Below, in pieces: positions 1 through 7,824 of a stretch of DNA of 64,000 bases. Position 1 is the stretch's first letter; each line of letters begins with the position of its first letter. Made by a program: the position numbers and the translations under genes. This stretch comes from Alphaproteobacteria bacterium (GTDB lineage Bacteria > Pseudomonadota > Alphaproteobacteria > Thalassobaculales > Thalassobaculaceae): the NCBI GenBank assembly GCA_022822665.1, contig JAJEAR010000029.1:108470-172469 (forward strand), given 5' to 3'. The notes beneath the pieces are model-generated. The model searched no databases and had not been told where the DNA came from. It saw nothing but the letters and a program-made list of their open reading frames with translations.

Positions 1-234
1 GCACGCACGAGGGTTCCGGTGCGCATACTCATGGAGTACCTCGAAGCGGGCGACCGGCTCGACGATTTCCTCCAGGACTTCCCTTCTGTGTCCCGGGATC
101 AAGCCGTCGCGGTGCTTGAAAATGCCAGGGTGAATCTCGCCGGCGAGCAGGATGAGGGTGCTGCTCGACGAGTCCGTGCCCTGGCCTCCGAGGACGTCCC
201 TTCCAGCCGCTTTCGAGGTCCAAACTGTCGCTGA
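1..234 (+). CDS. DUF433 family antitoxin, 5'-truncated by window edge
   Basis: Reading continues in from the left edge: codons before the first candidate start already spell the family core Gly/Thr-Arg-Val-Pro-Val-Arg, so the true start lies outside the window. The segment LEAGDRLDDFLQDFPSVSRD is typical of DUF433, a small winged-helix protein that acts as the antitoxin partner of DUF5615 PIN-like toxins. The frame runs 83 bases into the downstream DUF5615 gene, an unusually long overlap for this pair. The last 25 or so residues look like read-through rather than family sequence, so a small frameshift near the natural stop is possible. A second copy of the same pair lies on the minus strand near 19.2-20.0 kb. 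The family call is from motif recognition; neutralisation of the neighbour is inferred from the pairing. Confidence 0.75.
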   Translation, partial: ARTRVPVRILMEYLEAGDRLDDFLQDFPSVSRDQAVAVLENARVNLAGEQDEGAARRVRALASEDVPSSRFRGPNCR

Positions 235-478
235 GATGGGATGGTCCGGCACCAGCACTCTGCTCCGCCTTGCTGCGGATAGCGGAGTCAATGCGCTGCT
301 CACCGTAGACCGCGGGTTTGCGCATCAGCAGAACCAGGACGACCTGCCACTCCCGGTCGTCATTATGCTTGCCGCAATCAACCGACCGGATGAGTTGCGA
401 CCCCTGGTTTCGGAGGTGATAGTCGTCCTGTCCGGAACGCGGCAAAGGCGCGTCTGCCACATCTCGGCCGCCCCATAA
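152..478 (+). CDS. DUF5615 PIN-like toxin of a DUF433/DUF5615 pair
   Basis: A 108-residue protein beginning MRVLLDES, with the later block LLTVDRGFAHQQN and then LPLPVVIMLAA-NRPDELRPLV. These are the hallmarks of the DUF5615 PIN-like fold: an N-terminal Asp in LLDE and a second acidic site in TVDRG, both expected to hold the metal of a nuclease active site. The length matches the family (about 105-120 residues). It directly follows and overlaps a DUF433 antitoxin gene, the usual order for this type II toxin-antitoxin module. The stretch after Met-Gly-Trp is a few residues shorter than I expect, but both acidic motifs are kept, so the protein may be functional. RNase activity is inferred from the PIN relationship. 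Confidence 0.75.
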   Translation: MRVLLDESVPWPPRTSLPAAFEVQTVAEMGWSGTSTLLRLAADSGVNALLTVDRGFAHQQNQDDLPLPVVIMLAAINRPDELRPLVSEVIVVLSGTRQRRVCHISAAP

Positions 479-571
479 ATCGGATCCATGACAAGATGCT
501 ACAACGTTTAGCAGCCTGCATTCTCTGAACCGACTCTACGCATGGCGATTTCGCCATCCTGCCGACCGCGG

Positions 572-889
572 TCAAGCCACTGCCCCGAGACCGTTCTTCG
601 CAACCAGCGTCAACAACTTCAGCGAGGCGCCCCGAGGGCGCTTCTCGCCGCGCTCCCATTGGCTCACAAGACCCGTCGTCACGTTGAGGTAGCGCGCGAA
701 TACCGCCTGGCTTGCACGTTCTCGCAGCCGCAGTTCCCGGATCGCCTCAGGCGACATTTCCTCGACCGGCGTGAGACACATCTCGTCGAACCTGCGCATG
801 GTCCGCTTTGGCATCACGCCGGCCTCCGCCAGCCCGAGCGCCGCTTCGTGCGCCGCCGCCAGCGCGTCACTCCTGTATTGCTTGGTCAT
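572..889 (-). CDS. XRE-family antitoxin (HigA/NadS-like)
   Basis: A 105-residue protein with a C-terminal helix-turn-helix: residues about 50-100 contain RELRLRERASQAVFARYLNV followed by TTGLVSQWERGEKRPRG, the recognition-helix signature of XRE regulators. The N-terminal half (MTKQYRSDALAAAHEAALGL) resembles antitoxins that accompany RelE toxins of the PF06296 type. Its start overlaps the end of the upstream toxin reading frame by 23 bases, the normal toxin-then-antitoxin layout, and it would be expected to bind and repress the shared promoter. The antitoxin is intact while the toxin is frameshifted, so it may now work only as an orphan regulator. Cross-neutralisation of another toxin is possible but not shown. 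Confidence 0.8.
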   Translation of the reverse strand: MTKQYRSDALAAAHEAALGLAEAGVMPKRTMRRFDEMCLTPVEEMSPEAIRELRLRERASQAVFARYLNVTTGLVSQWERGEKRPRGASLKLLTLVAKNGLGAVA

Positions 890-1255
890 CGCATATCACC
901 TCGATGATCGCTCCCGTGGCCCGCGCCGCTTCGATGTCAACCGCATCCAGCGACAGATATTCGTCAGCCAGAAGCCGGTAGGTCACCAGTTCGTCCCGGC
1001 GCAGATTCTCCCGGTCGCTCTTGGCGAATCCGTAGACGAAGAACGCCTGCGCGTCCCTGCGGAACAGCACAATCGTGCGCAACCCGCCAGACCGTCCGCC
1101 GCCCTTGCGCGCGATCCTCTGCTTGATAACGCGCCGCCGAGGTCAGCGTCGATCAGCCCCTCTTCGGCGTACCGGCCGGCCTCGCACAGCGCCGCGTTCT
1201 CCGGCCTCTCGTGGTCAGCGGACCGAGCGAACGCCTTGGTCTTGAAGGTCTGCAA
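867..1255 (-). pseudogene. RelE-type toxin (PF06296-like), frameshifted
   Basis: Two consecutive minus-strand frames together make one RelE-like toxin. The first part starts at a TTG near 1255 and reads LQTFKTKAF, then ALCEAGRYAEEGLIDADLGG. Around position 1127 the frame breaks, and the continuation IKQRIARKGGGRSGGLRTIV, then FVYGFAKSDRENL, is found in the next frame. Inserting one base restores a continuous protein of normal length (about 130 residues), so a single-base deletion is the simplest explanation. The distal 71 residues could only be translated from an internal start and lack the N-terminal helix pair. The gene is followed, with overlap, by its XRE antitoxin. A sequencing or assembly error cannot be excluded from one sequence, but the second toxin in this window (about 42.4 kb) is broken too. 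Confidence 0.75.
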
Positions 1256-1360
1256 CCTGGACTTCGCCAGCGCTCGCGTTCATAGCTCCATTTTGTAATG
1301 CCGGGTGTGGTACTTTTCAAAAGGGCATCATGTACGAAAGTCCCAGCGGGACGGGTGAGA

Positions 1361-1915
1361 TCAAGATGCGGTCACCTTAGGCGGACGAAAATCTTTCGCC
1401 GAGAACCGCCACCAATGGCGTAGCAGGTGCTGCCACGGCTTGACCTTCTGAAACTCTTTCCGTCCATGTCCCAAGGCTTGGGTGGCGGCGTTGTAGCATT
1501 CGGCGTTGAGCGCGTGGAACACATCCGGTTCGTCCTCGTAGATGCCCAGGATCTCGTCTCGCCATGCCTCGATCGACTGTGCGTCGTCCTTCTGCGTATT
1601 TATCTTCTTCGCCGTCGCATAAAATCGTCTTGAAAGTATTTCGTGATTGCGCGCCTTGTCTGTCGGGTTCCACACAGCGCTCACCGCACCGATCACAGCG
1701 GTGAGGAGCATGATCCCGATGGACATGATGTTGCTGCCGATAGCGGCCTCTAATTCAGAGTCGAGTACCGCGACGGCTGAACTTCCGGACAGCAGTACTC
1801 CGATCATCATTGTACGGTGCCACCTATCGTAGAACGCACGCCTTGCGGTGTGATACCGTGCGCAGCGGTCACAATCATGAAGCAGATCACGGGCTTCTTG
1901 TTTCAGATCAGTCAT
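1361..1915 (-). CDS. SLATT-domain two-TM membrane protein (putative defence effector)
   Basis: A 184-residue protein with the layout of the SLATT family (SMODS and SLOG-associating 2TM effector). An N-terminal amphipathic segment with the family-like [24 protein letters not shown] run (about residues 24-31) precedes two membrane segments, about 35-52 and 62-82. After these comes a long cytoplasmic helical region with Arg-Asn-His and Ser-Arg-Arg-Phe-Tyr (about 89-99). SLATT proteins are predicted to permeabilise the membrane when a partner sensor fires. No SMODS/CD-NTase, SLOG or TIR gene is visible nearby. The only genetic partner is a 50-residue proline-rich ORF whose stop overlaps this start codon by 8 bases. 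It sits among toxin-antitoxin genes. The fold call is moderately secure; a role in immunity is inference. Confidence 0.65.
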   Translation of the reverse strand: MTDLKQEARDLLHDCDRCARYHTARRAFYDRWHRTMMIGVLLSGSSAVAVLDSELEAAIGSNIMSIGIMLLTAVIGAVSAVWNPTDKARNHEILSRRFYATAKKINTQKDDAQSIEAWRDEILGIYEDEPDVFHALNAECYNAATQALGHGRKEFQKVKPWQHLLRHWWRFSAKDFRPPKVTAS

Positions 1916-2060
1916 CTATCCGTCGCGGAGGCGGCGCATCCCGCGGGGGCTCATTTGAGTCTGGTTTATTCAGTGGTTCCGGCGACTCTCTGATGATTTC
2001 CCTGTCAGGTTTTGTCGGCTGTGGCTGTGTTTTCGGCGGCTGCTGGGGTCGTCTGGCCAT
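1908..2060 (-). CDS. Small proline-rich ORF overlapping the SLATT gene start
   Basis: A 50-codon minus-strand frame begins with ATG at 2060 and ends TGA at 1908. It overlaps the SLATT start codon by 8 bases, so the two would be translationally coupled. A plausible ribosome site (GAAGGT) lies about 9 bases before the ATG. The product starts MARRPQQPPK and ends PPRDAPPPRRIDD. Fourteen of the 50 residues are proline, with many charged residues and no hydrophobic segment, so it is predicted to be disordered and soluble. I recognise no family. The overlap and composition argue for a real gene co-expressed with the SLATT protein, for example as an inhibitor, adaptor or leader peptide. It could instead be a chance frame, because proline codons are common in GC-rich DNA. 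Confidence 0.45.
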   Translation of the reverse strand: MARRPQQPPKTQPQPTKPDREIIRESPEPLNKPDSNEPPRDAPPPRRIDD

Positions 2061-2392
2061 CGGGTATGTTTACCTTCACCAAATCCTCAGGCGAACTCCT
2101 GCCTCCGCCTTGGCAGAAAGTAGGTTATCGCTTACCGGAGAGCTACGCAAGGCTCAAGCCTACCCCTGTTCTTCCTCCATGCTGCCCCCACCCAGAGCTC
2201 GATTAATCGCCGGGTCGGCCCCGATCCTGCCGGTATCTCCACCATGGCCACCGGCCTCATCCGCGACCGTAAGCAGAAGGGCTGATCCCTTCCCCCGAGG
2301 ACGTCCTGCCGGTCCAGTGTGCCCGGCTCAAGAGGCAGTGCAGCCGGCAGGGCGTCCTCGTCTGTTTCTGGATTGGCAGGAAGGAGGCTGTA
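2061..2392. other. Intergenic region with no clear gene
   Basis: Between the small ORF and the CxxC gene I see only short open stretches. A plus-strand frame just upstream of 2393 reads coding-like residues (SPEDVLPVQCARLKRQ, then VLVCFWIGRKEAV) but has no start codon after a stop at 2270. It may be the remains of a decayed gene that once overlapped the next one. Confidence 0.4.
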
Positions 2393-2692
2393 ATGACTGA
2401 CCGCGACTCCGCCAGACGGCGGCAGCGCAAGCTGGCAAGCGACCATCGGCGCGTTGCCGAACGCCGGGAGTGCCGCCTTTGCACCAAGTGCGGCAGACGC
2501 CCGTCCTCGCCCGGGCGTGCCATCCGCGCGTCCTGTGGCGAGAAGGCCAGGACCACCGAACCAGCGCGCAGCGCCCGGCGCGTCATCCGTCGCTGCCGGG
2601 CTCGTCGCCGTCTTCTCCGCTTGCCCTCTGCCCGACCGATGGTACACGGTGGCGGTGCGGTCTCAATCGGCTGGGAGACTGCTTGTGGCTGA
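2393..2692 (+). CDS. Short CxxC-containing basic protein, possibly a degraded fragment
   Basis: The start is supported by a near-perfect ribosome site, AGGAGG, 7 bases before the ATG. The first 60 residues are highly basic, with a Cys pair CTKCGRRP (about residues 28-35) followed by PGRAIRASCGEKAR. This resembles the first zinc-knuckle unit of a family of repeated C-x2-C proteins that I recognise only loosely and cannot name. Here the second pair is incomplete (a single Cys), and the remaining 40 residues are low-complexity Arg-rich sequence. That suggests the reading frame has drifted and the protein is truncated. The gene ends 24 bases before dtd, so both could share a transcript. Function unknown; nucleic-acid binding is a guess from charge and cysteines. 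Confidence 0.4.
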   Translation: MTDRDSARRRQRKLASDHRRVAERRECRLCTKCGRRPSSPGRAIRASCGEKARTTEPARSARRVIRRCRARRRLLRLPSARPMVHGGGAVSIGWETACG

Positions 2693-2716
2693 CGTGTCGT
2701 TGTTAAGAGAGGTTCC

Positions 2717-3160
2717 ATGAGGGCGCTCATCCAGCGGGTCGCGGAGGCCCGCGTTGACATCGCCGGTGAGACGGTGGGCGAGGTCGGCAACGGCATGCTG
2801 GTCCTCGTGTGCGCGATGCAGGGCGACGGCGACGAGCAGGCGCAGTTCCTCGCGCGAAAGGTCGCCAACCTTCGCATCTTCGAGAGCGAGCCCGGCAAGA
2901 TGAACCTCTCGATCCTGAAGAGTGGCGGGTCGGCACTGGTCGTCAGCCAGTTCACGCTTGCCGCCGACACAAGCCGCGGCAACCGGCCGGGCTTCTCCTA
3001 CGCCGCGCGCCCGGACGAGGGCGAGCGCCTCTACGAGCTTTTCAAGGCCTCCCTCGCCGACCACGGCGTGCCCGTCGCCGCCGGCCGCTTCGGCGAGGTG
3101 ATGCAGGTCCACCTCGTCAACGACGGCCCGGTCACGATCTGGATCGATACGGCAGGTTAG
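2717..3160 (+). CDS. dtd: D-aminoacyl-tRNA deacylase
   Basis: A full-length, 147-residue Dtd. It hydrolyses D-amino acids (and glycine) mischarged on tRNA, a cytoplasmic proofreading step in translation. The two family signatures are intact: SQFTL at residues 77-81 and the Gly-cis-Pro motif NDGPVT at about 135-140, which is inserted across the dimer interface. The block [17 protein letters not shown] (about 84-100) is also characteristic. The start chosen gives the canonical MRALIQRV N-terminus and has GAGAGG about 6 bases upstream. The gene lies between accessory genes with no obvious functional partner; the closely spaced CxxC ORF upstream is unlikely to be related. Confidence 0.96.
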   Translation: MRALIQRVAEARVDIAGETVGEVGNGMLVLVCAMQGDGDEQAQFLARKVANLRIFESEPGKMNLSILKSGGSALVVSQFTLAADTSRGNRPGFSYAARPDEGERLYELFKASLADHGVPVAAGRFGEVMQVHLVNDGPVTIWIDTAG

Positions 3161-3364
3161 CGCGCCTCCTTTGACCGGTGCAGACATCGGCGACACGCTG
3201 CCGGCAGAACCGTAGTCGGTCAGCTTCACGCGTTTAAGCGTCGCAAGAGCTCCGGAACGGCCGCTGCATCGACTCGGACTGGTTCCCGAGCGCCGGCGGG
3301 TCTGGAACCATGCTCGCAACGAGGATGTCGAACTCCTCTGGCTGCTTCCACCCGATCGCAGGCT

Positions 3365-3715
3365 TCATGTACGCCTGACGCGGTCCATAACCGGAGCACT
3401 GTCCGGCTTCTCCAGGTACGCCGGTTCGTGGCGGTCGTTTACGTGGAGCCGCAGGGCAGCATTGGTCCGGGTCCGGCGGCCGCGACCGCCGGCCCTGAAG
3501 AACTCGGAAATGTCGGGGTTCAGTCGGACGGAAGTCGCCTGCTTGCGCCGCGGTGCAACGGCCCGTGTCCTGGACTCGTCGAACTCACCCTCATCCGGAT
3601 CGGCTTCGGGCTCAACGCCAGCGGCCTGGTCCTTCCGCAGGCGGTCCCAGTCGGTCACACCCCTGGCCAGGAGCGCCTCATGGAGGGTGGTACGCGTCGT
3701 ATTGTGCTCGTTCAT
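3365..3715 (-). CDS. BrnA-like antitoxin without a visible BrnT toxin
   Basis: The C-terminal third (about residues 61-92) reads TSVRLNPDISEFFRAGGRGR and then a run ending NAALRLHV. This is the ribbon-helix-helix signature of BrnA-type antitoxins (a beta strand with RL-P, then F-RAGG-G---R-NA-LR). The N-terminal 55 residues are acidic and poorly conserved. BrnA normally follows a brnT RNase gene; on this strand the upstream 360 bases contain no BrnT-like frame, so this is a solitary antitoxin. It could act as a transcriptional repressor, or neutralise a toxin elsewhere. The family assignment rests on the motif alone. Confidence 0.65.
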   Translation of the reverse strand: MNEHNTTRTTLHEALLARGVTDWDRLRKDQAAGVEPEADPDEGEFDESRTRAVAPRRKQATSVRLNPDISEFFRAGGRGRRTRTNAALRLHVNDRHEPAYLEKPDSAPVMDRVRRT

Positions 3716-4079
3716 TTCTGAAATTGTACATGCGATCGAGGACCTGGCCGTCGAGGGATGACGTCACAATCGTCGCTGACCATGCGTCTGCGGACGCCTC
3801 CCGGTTCCCGCAGGCTATTGCCCGTATCCAGATGGCCGTCCGGACGAATTGCCACTTTCGGACAGCGGGGCTGGCGATCAATTGACCGCCGGTCCGGCAT
3901 GACCGCCAGGCACAGGCCAGCTGCCCGGACCGGAAGGGTTATGGCAGAGTGAAAACCCGGGAAGCGGATGCCTGGAACGGGACGAGGCAGGCAGTTTTCG
4001 TGACACCTGTCGAATTCGCCCTCGCAGGTATCGGCAGCAGGCGAACCCCCCTGACCGTTCACGGTCGCCGGGCCTGCAG
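3716..4079. other. Intergenic region, nothing recognised
   Basis: This lies upstream of the BrnA-like gene and downstream of the PQQ dehydrogenase, both on the minus strand. I checked it for a BrnT partner and found none. No convincing terminator hairpin with a T-tract is visible after the dehydrogenase stop. Confidence 0.5.
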
Positions 4080-6047
4080 CTACCTGGATCGCGCGAATGC
4101 GACGAGCGCAGCGTGCGACCCGGCCCCCGTCGCGACTACGACGAACTGTCGCCCCGACCGGGCGAGGTAGGTCATCGGGGTTGCGTTGGTCTGAAACGGC
4201 GTTGCGCCACGCCAGAGTTCGGCACCCGTCGCCTTGTCGAAGGCATACAGGTATGGCGCACCACCGCCGAGGAACACGAGCCCGCCCCTGGTCACGATCG
4301 CTCCGGCGTTGCCGCGTGTGCCCAGGCGCGCCGGCAGCCTTACGCCGCGCAGCAGCGGGTGTTCGCGTATCGCACGGCTCCCCTCCCCGAACGCCACCTT
4401 CCACGCGATCTCGCCCGCATTGAGATCGATTGCCACCAGGTGCGCATATGGCGGCTTGATGAGCGGAATCGGACCGAGCTTGCTTTCGGGCGTCCGCGCG
4501 GCGCCCGGCCCGTCGGCTTCCCGGTACATGACGAGCGTCGCGCCGTAGGGACAGTTGTTGCTGTACTCGACGTCGACCTCTGGATCGTTGCCCGCATTCG
4601 CGCATACCTGGTTCGTGTCGGCGTCTTCGGATGTGCGCACGTACAGGAGCCCGGTCTCGGGGTCGAACGCCGCGCCTCCCCAGTTCGCACCACCGCTTGC
4701 GCCTGGACGCTGGAGCGTTCCCCGCAGGCTCGGCGGCGTGAACAGCGGCCCCAGGCGGAACCGCCGCATCTCCTCGACCGCCAGCGCGTGGATTTCCGGC
4801 GTCAGGTCGTTCGCGTCCTCCAGCGACACTCCCTGTCCGCTGAATGGCGGAGGCCTGGTCGGGAACGGCTGCGTCGGATACAGCACCTCGCCCGGTACGT
4901 CCGTCGTGGTGTCCACCGCACGCTCCTCGATGGGCCACACCGGCTCGCCTGTTTCCCGGTCGAACACGTAGGTGAAGCCGTGCTTGGACACCTGGGCCAC
5001 CGCGTCGATCTCACGGCCGTCCACCGTGATCGTCACGAGGTTCGGCGCTGCGGCCAGGTCGTAGTCCCAGACACCGTGATGCACCGTCTGAAAGTGCCAC
5101 CGCCGGTCACCCGTGCGCGCATCGAGGCAGACCAGCGACTCGGCGAAGAGGTTCGCTCCCACGCGCCGCCCGCCCCAGTAGTCGCTGCTCGGCGTGCTCG
5201 TCGGCACGTACAGCAGCCCGCGCTCGACGTCGAGCGACATCAGCCCCCATACGTTCGCGTGGCCCGTATAGCGCCACGATTCCTCCTCCCAGGTGTCCGC
5301 GCCGAAGTCGCTTTCCGATTGCGGTATGGTGAAGAAGACCCAGCGGCGCTCGCCTGTGTGGACATCGAAGGCCTGCACCGTTCCCGGCGGGTCGAACCTG
5401 CGCTGCAGCCGGTCCGGTATGCGGCTCCCCACGATCACCAGGTCCTCGAACACCACCGGCGGCGAAGTCTGGTCGAACTCGTAGCGGGTCACCGGGCGGC
5501 CAAGGCCCTCGGTCAGCAGAACGCTCCCGACGCCGCCGAATCCCGCATCCAACTCACCGGTCCCGGCATCGATCGCATACAGCCGGTCGCGGCTGTTGAG
5601 GAAGATGCGCGCATCTTCCCCATCGCTCCACCAGGCGATCCCCCGGTGCTTGAATCCGCGCGGCCCCACGCCCTTGGGCCCACCCTCGTAGGCCCTGGGA
5701 TCAAACATCCACAACTCGGCGCCCGTCTCCGCGTCCAGAGCTGCCACGCGGTTATACATGGTGGAGAGGTAGAGGACGTTGTCGACCATGACGGGCGTTG
5801 CCTGGAACGGGCCCGGCCGCGTGCCGTACTCCTCAAGGGACCTCTCGTCGGGGTCCCATTGCCAGACTACTTCCAGTTCGCCGATGTTGGCGGTGGTGAT
5901 GTCTTCGGCCGTCGAGTACTTGGTGTGCTCCTGCCCGGCTCCGACCTGCGGCCATTCGATCATGCCGGCCGGCTCCCGGGCGCTCGCGAACACGGTCGAG
6001 ACGAAGGCCGTCGCAAACAGTGCAGCGATCACAATTGTGCGTTTCAT
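4080..6047 (-). CDS. PQQ-dependent (quinoprotein) dehydrogenase, glucose-dehydrogenase-like, secreted
   Basis: A 655-residue quinoprotein. A signal peptide (MKRTIVIAALFATAFVSTVF, then an ASA cleavage site) is followed by an eight-bladed beta-propeller. Recurrent propeller strands are visible, such as LYLSTMYNRVAALDAETGAE, LYAIDAGTGELD and YLYAFDKATGAELW. The block WRYTGHANVWGLMSLD and the later YVPTSTPSSDYWGG resemble membrane-bound glucose dehydrogenase and related alcohol/sugar dehydrogenases, but there is no N-terminal five-TM domain, so it is predicted to be periplasmic. It would oxidise a sugar or alcohol using PQQ and pass electrons to the respiratory chain. The substrate cannot be read from sequence. 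The frame is open for 109 further codons upstream, but only the chosen ATG gives a signal peptide. No pqq biosynthesis or cytochrome c partner is present. Confidence 0.88.
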   Translation of the reverse strand: MKRTIVIAALFATAFVSTVFASAREPAGMIEWPQVGAGQEHTKYSTAEDITTANIGELEVVWQWDPDERSLEEYGTRPGPFQATPVMVDNVLYLSTMYNRVAALDAETGAELWMFDPRAYEGGPKGVGPRGFKHRGIAWWSDGEDARIFLNSRDRLYAIDAGTGELDAGFGGVGSVLLTEGLGRPVTRYEFDQTSPPVVFEDLVIVGSRIPDRLQRRFDPPGTVQAFDVHTGERRWVFFTIPQSESDFGADTWEEESWRYTGHANVWGLMSLDVERGLLYVPTSTPSSDYWGGRRVGANLFAESLVCLDARTGDRRWHFQTVHHGVWDYDLAAAPNLVTITVDGREIDAVAQVSKHGFTYVFDRETGEPVWPIEERAVDTTTDVPGEVLYPTQPFPTRPPPFSGQGVSLEDANDLTPEIHALAVEEMRRFRLGPLFTPPSLRGTLQRPGASGGANWGGAAFDPETGLLYVRTSEDADTNQVCANAGNDPEVDVEYSNNCPYGATLVMYREADGPGAARTPESKLGPIPLIKPPYAHLVAIDLNAGEIAWKVAFGEGSRAIREHPLLRGVRLPARLGTRGNAGAIVTRGGLVFLGGGAPYLYAFDKATGAELWRGATPFQTNATPMTYLARSGRQFVVVATGAGSHAALVAFARSR

Positions 6048-7051
6048 GACCGCGTATCCGCCGGGGAACGGACGATGTCCTGTCGATTCATGCCAGGCCG
6101 TGGATGCACGGATCCACAGTCCGCTTCTGTCGAGACGACTCCGCTCACTGGCTCTCTCCGGTTCGACAGGAACCATGCGGGGAGGACCACATCCTACGCT
6201 GCCTTTGCTCTCGATGGAATATCCGGCAAGGCTCGGACGGAGTCGTCGGCACCGCGGCAAGCGCCTGTGCCATTCGGCCTTCCGCTGGAGGGAAAGGAGT
6301 TGTTGCAGGACGATCTTCGGGATATCGGCAACCAGGACCCGGGTGGTCGGCATCGTTGAGCCTGGCCACGCCATATCGGCACCGGGTACGCGTTTGGGAT
6401 GCCGGCGCCGAAGTGCACGTCACGATTGAATCGGCCACGGTCCGCGCAGACCGTGCCGGCGTGCTCTCGCGGATCGTGGCCGCAGGGTGGCGATCGAATG
6501 CATCCTTCGCATGCCGGTGCTGGTTCTACCTGTCGAATTGAAGACCATACGCCTGAGTCCCGGTTCGTCAGGCATGCGGTCCTCACGGAAATAACCCCGC
6601 CGGAACCCTGCGAAGAGTCCGGCGGGGAACAATTCACGCGCATCGCGTGACCGACGGCTGCGGACGGCCAATCACGGACGCCGCAAACATGCAGCCAGCC
6701 TCGGCACTTGGCCGTTCTTGGATTCCTTTCGGTCGCTGCAAGCGTTCACAGCCCCGGGATACATGCCGGTGTCCCTCACGTTCGGGTGCTTGGGATCCCG
6801 GCTTTAGTCAGTCGAGCCATAGCCGATTCCGCTCCAGCGGTCCGGTGACCGGCTCCGCCCGCTTGCGCGATCGACTGACCTGGACGCGGAAGCTCTTCGG
6901 GGTGGCAGGGTGCCAATGCAGCGCTTCCGACACTCCAGCGAACGCACCGAGCTGATCGCACCAAACCCGCAAGAATCTCGACAGGTCGCGCCGTCCCTTT
7001 AGGATCAGGTAAGTCAGAACTAAATATGTAAGTCAGTTGTGAGTTGTACCC
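6048..7051. other. Kilobase-long intergenic region with one hairpin
   Basis: This separates the PQQ dehydrogenase from the DUF7662 gene. It contains a perfect 10-bp hairpin, listed separately. A minus-strand frame without an ATG (about 6808-7035) reads somewhat protein-like residues, but no family is recognised. The last 60 bases before 7052 are AT-richer than their surroundings and probably hold the promoter of the DUF7662/PIN unit; I could not fix its -35 and -10 elements. Confidence 0.5.
6595..6627. repeat. Perfect 10-bp inverted repeat (hairpin)
   Basis: The arms CCCCGCCGGA (6595-6604) and TCCGGCGGGG (6618-6627) are exact reverse complements separated by 13 bases. The stem is strong enough to form in RNA, but neither side is followed by a T-tract, so a classical intrinsic terminator is not supported. 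It sits in non-coding DNA between the dehydrogenase and the DUF7662 gene. It could be a Rho-assisted terminator or a repeat-element remnant. Confidence 0.55.
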
Positions 7052-7819
7052 ATGGCTCATTACAGGCAGCAGCTAACGAGCCGCGCCGCTGCACGGGGCA
7101 AGTATGCACCGCTGTATCGCCACCTTGCAGCCCTCGCCCGACCGGACTGGGAAGTTTCCTTTGCCGAAATCGAATCCATCCTGGGATTCTCGCTGCCGGC
7201 ATCCGCGCGCCTTCACCGGCCCTGGTGGGCAAACCAGACCCGTAGCGGTGGCCACAGCCACGCGCTTGCCTGGAAGGCGGCGGGCTGGAAGACGAAGAAG
7301 GTCGATCTGGACCGCGAGAAGCTGGTCTTCCAGAGAGTCCGGACCGACAGCAACGCTGCTCCAGCAGCGACCAGAATGGACATCGCGCGCAAGGCCGCGT
7401 CGAACGGCAAGTATGCGCCTCTCTTTCGAAACCTGTCTGTGAGGACGGGCACCCGATGGCGGGCCACGTTTGCCGAGATCGAGGGGGTACTCGGCTTCAA
7501 GCTGCCGGACTCCGCGCGGATTCATCGGCCGTGGTGGGCGAACCAGAAGCGGAGCGGCGGTCACAGCCATGCCCTGGCCTGGCAGGTCGCCGGCTGGAAG
7601 ACCACGCGGGTAGATCTGTCGGCGGAAACACTGGTGTTCCAACGCGAGGACGGCGCCGGGGCCCAGGCCGGGCAAGCGAGCCCGGTGCGCGGATTCAACC
7701 TTGCCCGCGACTTCCCCGCCGTTGACATGGGTCCCTGGCCCGAGGGATTCAAAGTGAGCCGCGAGGAAATCTACGACGAGTTGGGGCGTCTTGTTGGCGG
7801 ACCAGAAGGCGATCCCTGA
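7052..7819 (+). CDS. Tandem DUF7662-domain protein, candidate antitoxin of the PIN gene
   Basis: Residues about 17-96 and 120-198 are two copies of the same domain. Each contains GKYAPL-(Y/F)R, F-AEIE-(S/G)-(I/V)LGF-LP-SAR-HRPWWANQ, RSGGHSHALAW, AGWKT and VDL. This matches the small uncharacterised DUF7662 family, normally present as one copy; here it is duplicated. A separate C-terminal tail (about 210-255) ends in FKVSREEIYDELGRLVGG, which resembles the toxin-binding tail of VapB/Phd-type antitoxins. The gene ends 5 bases before a PIN-domain toxin gene, the usual antitoxin-then-toxin order. I infer that the paired domains supply DNA or ligand binding and the tail binds the PIN protein. The domain-family name is from memory of the motif; its biochemical function is not known to me. 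Confidence 0.6.
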   Translation: MAHYRQQLTSRAAARGKYAPLYRHLAALARPDWEVSFAEIESILGFSLPASARLHRPWWANQTRSGGHSHALAWKAAGWKTKKVDLDREKLVFQRVRTDSNAAPAATRMDIARKAASNGKYAPLFRNLSVRTGTRWRATFAEIEGVLGFKLPDSARIHRPWWANQKRSGGHSHALAWQVAGWKTTRVDLSAETLVFQREDGAGAQAGQASPVRGFNLARDFPAVDMGPWPEGFKVSREEIYDELGRLVGGPEGDP

Positions 7820-7824
7820 GCAAA

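Noticed and set aside
2132..2647. Minus-strand 171-codon frame opposite the CxxC gene
   Set aside because: Low-complexity Ala/Gly/Arg composition typical of an antisense shadow in GC-rich DNA; the plus-strand gene has the ribosome site.
3678..3881. Candidate BrnT toxin upstream of the BrnA-like gene
   Set aside because: The 67-residue frame has no BrnT motif (no F-W-D-KA-N--KHG-type start) and overlaps the BrnA start out of frame.
4113..6359. 748-codon open frame opposite the PQQ dehydrogenase
   Set aside because: Arg/His/Val-rich shadow of a confidently identified gene on the other strand; no homology features.
6808..7035. Minus-strand frame reading RFLRVWCDQLGAFAGVSEAL and further protein-like residues
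   Set aside because: No ATG or ribosome site, no family recognised, and a short duplicated stretch at its beginning suggests chance; could be a decayed fragment.
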